The notes beneath the pieces were generated by a model. The model saw only the letters and a program-made list of their open reading frames with translations, made no database searches and had not been told where the DNA came from. Of a DNA stretch of 64,000 nt, positions 59,236 to 64,000 are shown piece after piece. The stretch lies in NCBI GenBank assembly GCA_035946575.1, contig DASYZG010000094.1, positions 1-64,000 of the forward strand, read 5' to 3'. Every line of letters begins with the position of its first letter. The first letter of the stretch is position 1. Made by a program: the position numbers and the translations under genes. Origin of the DNA: Gp13-AA77 sp035946575. Lineage in GTDB: Bacteria; Acidobacteriota; Terriglobia; UBA7540.

Positions 59236-62166
59236 CTAAAGCATTTTCTCCACAATGGACGGAACGGCTTCAATCGCCTGCGCGAGCTTCTCCGGACTTT
59301 TTCCACCCGCCTCGGCCAGATCCTTGCGGCCACCTCCGCCGCCATCCACCAGGGCCGCAACTGCGCGCACGATCCTGCCGGCGTCCAGCCGTTCCGTCAA
59401 ATCCTTCGTCACTGCCACCAGCAACGCGGCCTTGCCGTCGGACGCCGCGCCCAGGACAATCACGCCGGAGCCGATGCGCGGCCGGAGATCGTCGGCCATC
59501 TGACGCAGGGTCGCGCGGGGATCGCTGCCCGGACCTTCAACCTCCGCGCTGATCAATTTGATGCCCCGCACATCGCGCGCGTTCGCAAGCAGGCCCGCCG
59601 CCTGCAGCGTGGCCCGCCTGGCCGATTGGTGCTCAAGCTCCTTGCGCGCCTTCTTCTCGGATTCCTCCAGGCGCTCCAGGGTTGCGAGCAGGTCGTCGGG
59701 CTTCGCCCTGAGCCGCGCTTCGATCTCGCGCAGCAGGTCCATGCGCCGGCGCAGATCGCTGAGCAAACCCGTGCCGGTGAGCGCCTCCACACGCCGCGTG
59801 CCCGCCGACACACTGCCTTCGCTGGTCAGCTTGAAGAGTCCGATTTCGCCGGTACGCGCAACGTGCGTGCCGCCGCAGAGTTCCTTCGAGAAACTGCCGT
59901 CGCCGACCGAAACCACGCGTACGCGGTCGCCATACTTTTCGCCGAAGAGCGCCATAGCGCCCGAGGCCAGCGCCTGGTCGATTCCCATCACCTCGGTGCG
60001 GATTTCCTCGTCGCCGAGCGTGTGCTCGTTCACCAGGTCCTCGATGTCGGTCAGGTCCTGGCGATCCACCGAAGCGTAGTGGCTGAAATCGAAGCGCAGA
60101 TGGTCGGGCGTGACGAGCGATCCGGCCTGCTTGACGTGCGTCCCCAGCACCTTGCGCAGCGCCGCGTGCAGCAGGTGCGTGGCGGTGTGATTGCGCATGA
60201 CGGCTTCGCGGCGCTCGGTATCGATGCGCGCCGTGACCCGGTCGCCGACATGCAGACTCTCTCGCGCCACGGCCTTGTGCGCCGTGATTCCGCTGACCGG
60301 CCGGTAAGTGTCGCTGACCTCGGCCACGCGCCCGGGCGACCCTGGTGCTGTAAAGTATCCGGTGTCGCCAATCTGGCCTCCGGCTTCGGCGTAAAACGGG
60401 GTGCGGTCGAGTATGATCTCGACTTCGGCGCCCGGCGCGACTTCGTTCACCGGCGCGCCCTTCGACATCAGCCCGACGATGCGCGAATCGTTGGTCTCGG
60501 TCTCTTTGTAGCCGAAGAATTCCGTCTTGTATTGTTCCGCGAGCTTGAGGTAGTCGGGCGAGGCGGATTTCTTCTCCGCACCTTTCCAGCTTGCACGAGC
60601 ACGTTCGCGCTGCTTCTGCATCTCGGCTTCATAGCCTGCGATATCGACGTCGAGATTCGGGTCTAGACTCCTGACGATATCGCGCATGAAGTCGGGACGG
60701 AGTCCAAACGTATCGTGTAGCTTAAATGTGTCGTCGCCGGCTAGCCAGGCTGTGCCATCGGGCGGAACCCGTTCAGGCGCCGGCCCAGCGGGGGCCGGTC
60801 CGTGCGGTGGTTTTCTTCCCGCGGTCAGTAGGTGATACGCGTGCGGGCCGAGTCGAACGAGCTCATGCCCCAGCCATGTGTCTGCGTCCGTCCAGCCCCC
60901 GGGTAAGCGGCCGAAGAAGACCTTTCTGGCATCTGGGTCCGCGCCAGGAAGGTATTTTCGGACGTGCTCGAACCGCCATTGGAGACCCGAGGGAGTGACA
61001 ACGTTAGCAGAGTCCGCCGCTGCCAAGCCGTTGCGTGTTGTGTGCTCGTACCGCTCCTCTTCAATCCTGATCGCTCTCGCGATGTGCTGGGAGTGTTCGA
61101 CCAACTCCGGGTACGCGCCTTTCATCATGTCCACCACATGGCCTGATATCCGGTAGAGAAACGGCTCCTCCAGCCCCAGCGTCTGGCCGTGATACAGCGC
61201 CCGGCGCATGATCAGGCGCAGCACGTACCCGCGACCCTCGTTGGACGGCAGCACGCCGTCAGAAATCAGGAATGTCGAAGCGCGCGCGTGGTCGGCGATG
61301 ATGCGCAGTGACACGTCGGTTTCGTGATTCGCGCCGTACTTCACTTTGGCGAGCGCGGCCGCCTCGTCGATCAACGGACGGAACAAGTCGGTCTCAAAGT
61401 TCGAGAACTTGCCCTGCAGAACGGCCGAGATTCGCTCCAGGCCCGCGCCGGTGTCGATCGAAGGGCGGGGAAGGGGTGTCATCGTCCCGCTTTCGTCGCG
61501 ATTGAACTGCATGAAGACGAGATTCCACAGCTCGACGTAGCGGCCGCAATCGCAGGGGAACTTGCAATCGGTGTGGCCGAGATCGCTCGCCTCGGGGCCC
61601 TGGTCGTAGTGAATCTCGGAGCACGGTCCGCAGGGGCCGGTATCGCCCATCTGCCAGAAGTTCTCCTTCATGCCGAGCTCGAAGACGCGGTCAGAGGGAA
61701 CGCCCACGGCCAGCCAGAGATCGTACGCTTCGGCGTCGCGAGGAATGTCCTCGTAGCCCTCGAAGATCGTGGTATAGAGCCGATCGGCCGGAATACCGTA
61801 GCCGGTGTTCGAGCTCGTGATCAGCTCCCAGGCAAACGGAATGGCGTCCGACTTGAAATAGTCGCCGAAGGAGAAATTGCCCAGCATTTCAAAGAAGGTG
61901 TGATGGCGCGCTGTGCGGCCGACCTGTTCCAGGTCATTATGCTTGCCGCCCGCCCGGACGCACTTCTGGCAGGTGGTGGCGCGGAGGTAGTCACGCTTCT
62001 CCCGGCCGAGGAAGACGTCCTTGAACTGATTCATGCCGGCGTTGGTGAACAGCAGGGTGGGGTCGCCGGCCGGGACGAGCGACGACGAGCGCACCAGGCG
62101 ATGGCCGCGGCTGGCGAAGAAGTCGAGGAATGTCTGCCGTACCTGGCTGGAAGTCATGTTTTTCAT
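59236..62166 (-). CDS. alaS: alanine--tRNA ligase with an unusual insertion
   Basis: AlaRS charges tRNA-Ala. The 976-residue protein has the class II catalytic core (FFEMLGNFSFGDYFK, GAGLERISAVLQ), the editing domain with HTATHLLHAALR and CGGTHVARTGEIG, and the C-terminal DGGGGGRKDLAEAGG block. Between the catalytic and tRNA-binding parts, before FKLHDTFGL, lies an insertion of about 95 residues (nt about 60735-61035, from RNGLAAADSA to LAGDDT) where relatives have about 20. The ATG at 62166 is used; GTG 62178 is possible. It is not linked to recX by a short spacer, unlike in some bacteria. Confidence 0.95.
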   Translation of the reverse strand: MKNMTSSQVRQTFLDFFASRGHRLVRSSSLVPAGDPTLLFTNAGMNQFKDVFLGREKRDYLRATTCQKCVRAGGKHNDLEQVGRTARHHTFFEMLGNFSFGDYFKSDAIPFAWELITSSNTGYGIPADRLYTTIFEGYEDIPRDAEAYDLWLAVGVPSDRVFELGMKENFWQMGDTGPCGPCSEIHYDQGPEASDLGHTDCKFPCDCGRYVELWNLVFMQFNRDESGTMTPLPRPSIDTGAGLERISAVLQGKFSNFETDLFRPLIDEAAALAKVKYGANHETDVSLRIIADHARASTFLISDGVLPSNEGRGYVLRLIMRRALYHGQTLGLEEPFLYRISGHVVDMMKGAYPELVEHSQHIARAIRIEEERYEHTTRNGLAAADSANVVTPSGLQWRFEHVRKYLPGADPDARKVFFGRLPGGWTDADTWLGHELVRLGPHAYHLLTAGRKPPHGPAPAGPAPERVPPDGTAWLAGDDTFKLHDTFGLRPDFMRDIVRSLDPNLDVDIAGYEAEMQKQRERARASWKGAEKKSASPDYLKLAEQYKTEFFGYKETETNDSRIVGLMSKGAPVNEVAPGAEVEIILDRTPFYAEAGGQIGDTGYFTAPGSPGRVAEVSDTYRPVSGITAHKAVARESLHVGDRVTARIDTERREAVMRNHTATHLLHAALRKVLGTHVKQAGSLVTPDHLRFDFSHYASVDRQDLTDIEDLVNEHTLGDEEIRTEVMGIDQALASGAMALFGEKYGDRVRVVSVGDGSFSKELCGGTHVARTGEIGLFKLTSEGSVSAGTRRVEALTGTGLLSDLRRRMDLLREIEARLRAKPDDLLATLERLEESEKKARKELEHQSARRATLQAAGLLANARDVRGIKLISAEVEGPGSDPRATLRQMADDLRPRIGSGVIVLGAASDGKAALLVAVTKDLTERLDAGRIVRAVAALVDGGGGGRKDLAEAGGKSPEKLAQAIEAVPSIVEKML

Positions 62167-62354
62167 CGGAGGCTGCACACCTGGGCGCCCGAGCAGAGTG
62201 TAACACCCTTTATTTTCATCAATATCGCCAGACCTTCCGCGGCCACTTCAGCCTGTTCCCGATTGGCTTCCAGAATGGCCAGAATGGCTGCTTCCCGCGT
62301 TAAGACAGCCTCTTTCTTCACCTCAAATTCAATCTAAACCACTGTCCATCAATA

Positions 62355-62459
62355 ACCTGATGGCTTTAAACACTTAACTCGTTTCTTTTCAAGTACCTGA
62401 TGGCTTTCCGACCCTATGGAAAATGGTAAGTACTTTCTTCCCAATCATATGATGGCTTT
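62355..62459. repeat. three spaced GATGGCTTT repeats
   Basis: ACCTGATGGCTTT occurs at 62355-62367 and 62395-62407, and GATGGCTTT at 62451-62459, with spacers of about 27 and 43 bases that are AT-rich and unlike each other. Confidence 0.6.
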
Positions 62460-62549
62460 GTTTTGCGCAAAAATCGATTCTTCCCGCGCTCCTCTCTCCA
62501 GTTTTTGTGGCGCAGGCTTCCCAGCCTGCGTCTGGCGCGCTGCAGGCAA

Positions 62550-62644
62550 GATGCCAGCACCACAAACTGGGACATTACGGGCGGCTGATGCCAGCACCAC
62601 AAACTGAGGCATCACGGGCGGCAGGCAAGATGCCAGCACCACAA
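62550..62644. repeat. three direct repeats of GATGCCAGCACCACAA
   Basis: The 16-base word occurs exactly at 62550, 62587 and 62629. Copies 1 and 3 are preceded by GCAGGCAA, and copies 1 and 2 are followed by ACTG. Confidence 0.75.
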
Positions 62645-62700
62645 TCGGGTTGCCGACTGCGAATTGCAGAGCCTGCTTCAGCATGCTTCGAGCCTACCAC

Positions 62701-62758
62701 CCCAAAATGGGACAATGGAGAAAAGTGAGAAAAGTGAGAAAGTTGGGAAAATTTATTT
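62701..62758 (-). repeat. pyrimidine-rich dispersed repeat, copy 2 (inverted)
   Basis: On the plus strand it reads GGGACAATGGAGAAAAGTGA and continues with GAAAAGTGAGAAAGTTGGGA. Its reverse complement matches 38092-38149 almost completely. Confidence 0.75.
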
Positions 62759-62822
62759 TCTCCATGGATTCAACAGCTTAGCTCTGCCTGGCGGATTTCC
62801 CGGCCGCCGGCCGGTCCCGGGG

Positions 62823-63359
62823 CTATTCTTCGAGGGCGTCGGGGTCGACATCTTCGGCCACCGGAGCGAGCTCTGCCCGCGCCCGCACCGCCTTCATAAT
62901 ATCATCCGACCGGAACCCGCGGCGGCGCAGGCTGGCGCAAAGCGAGAAGAGCCGTATCCGGGTCAGGGGCAGACGGAGCCCTCGCATTTTCTGATCGAGC
63001 GCCCGTTCCAGTAGCGCCTTCTCATCGCTTTCCTGAAACGCCTGTTCGACAGCGGGCGCTACGGCCCGCGGATCGACGCGCCGCGCTTTCAACTCGCGCT
63101 CCACCCGGAAGCGTCCGAAGGCGCGATTGCGGGCGAGCGACGAAGCGTAGTGCTCCGCGAGGCGCCGGTCGTCGAGAAATCCAAGCTGCTTCAGCCGGAC
63201 AACGGTCTCGTCGATGGCGTCGGCCGGAATCTGTTTGCGGCGCAGCTTCTGCTTCAGCTCCGCCACCGAGTAAGCGCGATTGCCGAGGTAGCGCAGCGCG
63301 AGCTGAAAGGAACTCTCCGGCGGGGCGGATGTCTGTTTTCGGGGTGCCTTGGATTTCAT
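62823..63359 (-). CDS. recX: RecX-family regulatory protein
   Basis: The 178-residue protein is RecX, which modulates RecA filaments. It has the repeated three-helix signature: ALRYLGNRAYSVAELKQKL, RLKQLGFLDDRRLAEHYASS and AFGRFRVERELKARRVD. The fold is alpha-helical throughout. No recA gene is in the window. The gene is followed by a pair of long palindromic arms between it and ilvE. Length is usual. Confidence 0.9.
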   Translation of the reverse strand: MKSKAPRKQTSAPPESSFQLALRYLGNRAYSVAELKQKLRRKQIPADAIDETVVRLKQLGFLDDRRLAEHYASSLARNRAFGRFRVERELKARRVDPRAVAPAVEQAFQESDEKALLERALDQKMRGLRLPLTRIRLFSLCASLRRRGFRSDDIMKAVRARAELAPVAEDVDPDALEE

Positions 63360-63367
63360 CAGGCCGC

Positions 63368-63440
63368 GTAGCGCCGGCCTTCAGGTCGGCATTCCAGGGG
63401 TGCCTTCACTTGCGGGTACCGGCCTGAAGGCCGGCGCTAC
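63368..63440. repeat. 18-bp inverted repeat between recX and ilvE
   Basis: GTAGCGCCGGCCTTCAGG (63368-63385) and CCTGAAGGCCGGCGCTAC (63423-63440) are perfect arms, enclosing a loop with further GGTCGGC/GCCTTC variants. This resembles other palindromes in the window and may be an intergenic mobile-like element. Confidence 0.7.
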
Positions 63441-63446
63441 CGTCAT

Positions 63447-64000
63447 CTAGCGGACGGCACCAGCCGGGGCGGCCACGGGCTGGCTGCAGTACGTCAGCCA
63501 GCCGTAGCGATCCTCAGCGCGGCCGTGGACGATTTCGAAGAACCGCTCCTGCAGGCGGCGCGCCACCGGCCCGGGCTTGCCGGAGCCCACCGGAATGCGA
63601 TCAATCGAACGGATGGGCGTAAGCTCCGCTGCGGTGCCCGTGAAGAACACTTCCTCGGCCATGTAGAGCGCCTCGCGGGCGATCATCTGCTCCCTGACCG
63701 TGTAGCCCAGTTCCTGGGCAAGCGTCATGATGCTGTTGCGCGTGATGCCGGGCAGGACGGCGGAGGCGAGGGGCGGCGTCAGGATCTGGCCGTCGCGCAC
63801 CAGGAAGAGATTGGCGCCGCTGGCTTCGCTCACGTAGCCGCCGGAGTCAAGCGCGATGCCTTCGGCGTAGCCGTTGGCGAGGGCCTCGATCTTGATCAAC
63901 TGCGAATTCATGTAATTGGCCGCGTTTTTCGACATGGCGGGCAGCGTGTCGGGGGCCATGCGCCGCCAGCTGGAAACGCAGACGTCCACGCCCTCGTGAA
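63447..64000 (-). CDS. ilvE: branched-chain-amino-acid aminotransferase, C-terminal part (runs off the window)
   Basis: The reading frame stays open to the window end and encodes the C-terminal 184 or so residues of a class IV PLP aminotransferase (IlvE type): KNAANYMNSQLIKIEAL, DSGGYVSEASGANLFLV, LPGITRNSIMTLAQELG and FFTGTAAELTPIRSIDR. The catalytic Lys part and start are outside. IlvE makes leucine, isoleucine and valine from 2-oxo acids, in keeping with leuCD elsewhere in the window. Confidence 0.93.
   Translation of the reverse strand, partial: HEGVDVCVSSWRRMAPDTLPAMSKNAANYMNSQLIKIEALANGYAEGIALDSGGYVSEASGANLFLVRDGQILTPPLASAVLPGITRNSIMTLAQELGYTVREQMIAREALYMAEEVFFTGTAAELTPIRSIDRIPVGSGKPGPVARRLQERFFEIVHGRAEDRYGWLTYCSQPVAAPAGAVR

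Larger units (their letters stand above)
62167..62822. other. repeat-rich intergenic region
   Basis: This 656-base gap has no supported gene. It contains three ACCTGATGGCTTT-like units (62355-62367, 62395-62407, 62451-62459), an 8-bp hairpin (CGCAGGCT/AGCCTGCG at 62511-62530), three copies of GATGCCAGCACCACAA (62550, 62587, 62629) and the pyrimidine-rich repeat (62701-62758). Confidence 0.65.

Noticed and set aside
62355..62644. CRISPR-like array near alaS
   Set aside because: There are only three copies of each word, the repeats are short (9-16 bases), spacers vary in length and the gap has no cas genes.

Overview
The window is GC-rich chromosomal DNA that most probably comes from a member of the Acidobacteriota. 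The markers are an ADOP-type (acidobacterial duplicated orphan permease) FtsX/MacB protein, a very large Oar-like TonB-dependent receptor with an N-terminal carboxypeptidase-regulatory domain, several other proteins carrying that domain, a PEP-CTERM protein, a TIGR03118-like protein, and many dispersed short palindromes. The order or genus cannot be fixed from the sequence alone. There is no rRNA, tRNA, CRISPR array, prophage or intact insertion sequence that I can support.

Layout. 1-6.8 kb: a TPR protein, a GNAT acetyltransferase, an FmdB-type zinc ribbon, HU with a near-consensus promoter and a terminator, an ECF sigma/anti-sigma pair with an ATGA overlap, and an unknown membrane protein with a duplicated FLDSHP motif. 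6.9-15.4 kb: an accessory region with a 29-bp perfect inverted repeat, a TPR/regulatory-domain protein, the Oar-like receptor with a strong terminator, a frameshifted REP-associated tyrosine transposase (RAYT) bounded by REP palindromes, and a small relic gene behind a strong promoter. 15.5-31.8 kb: uvrA, two MacB-type permeases, mtnA, pta, an SDR, leuCD, a second gene of the relic family, a TIGR03118 protein, and an overlapping glycosyltransferase/glycogen-debranching-like pair. 32.4-38.8 kb: the ADOP permease, a repeat-domain secreted protein, a PEP-CTERM protein, and remnants of an aspartic protease and a SpoIIE-type phosphatase. 39-41.6 kb: modABC with overlapping genes. 42.2-49 kb: a YtxH protein, then a plus-strand cluster of aldehyde dehydrogenase, glutamine-synthetase-like ligase, MarC, iron-type alcohol dehydrogenase and amino-acid/amine permease. 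49-64 kb: clpC, a LolD-like ATPase, a group II intron reverse-transcriptase remnant, an ECF sigma factor with an unusual anti-sigma/bactofilin-like membrane protein, a radical SAM protein, a second TonB-dependent receptor, a small zinc protein, alaS with an unusual internal insertion, recX, and the C-terminal part of ilvE running off the end.

Functional themes. Housekeeping functions (uvrA, recX, alaS, clpC, HU, leuCD, ilvE, mtnA, pta) are mixed with envelope and uptake functions. The best candidate for a coherent and little-described system is the cluster at 42.7-49.0 kb. Its gene set fits catabolism of an amino-alcohol such as ethanolamine by way of gamma-glutamylated intermediates. A second candidate is the sigma factor paired with an anti-sigma protein whose zinc-binding head is fused to a membrane-embedded, bactofilin-like beta-solenoid (52.7-54.9 kb). 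Intergenic DNA is rich in short palindromes and degenerate short-word repeats, and holds several decayed genes.
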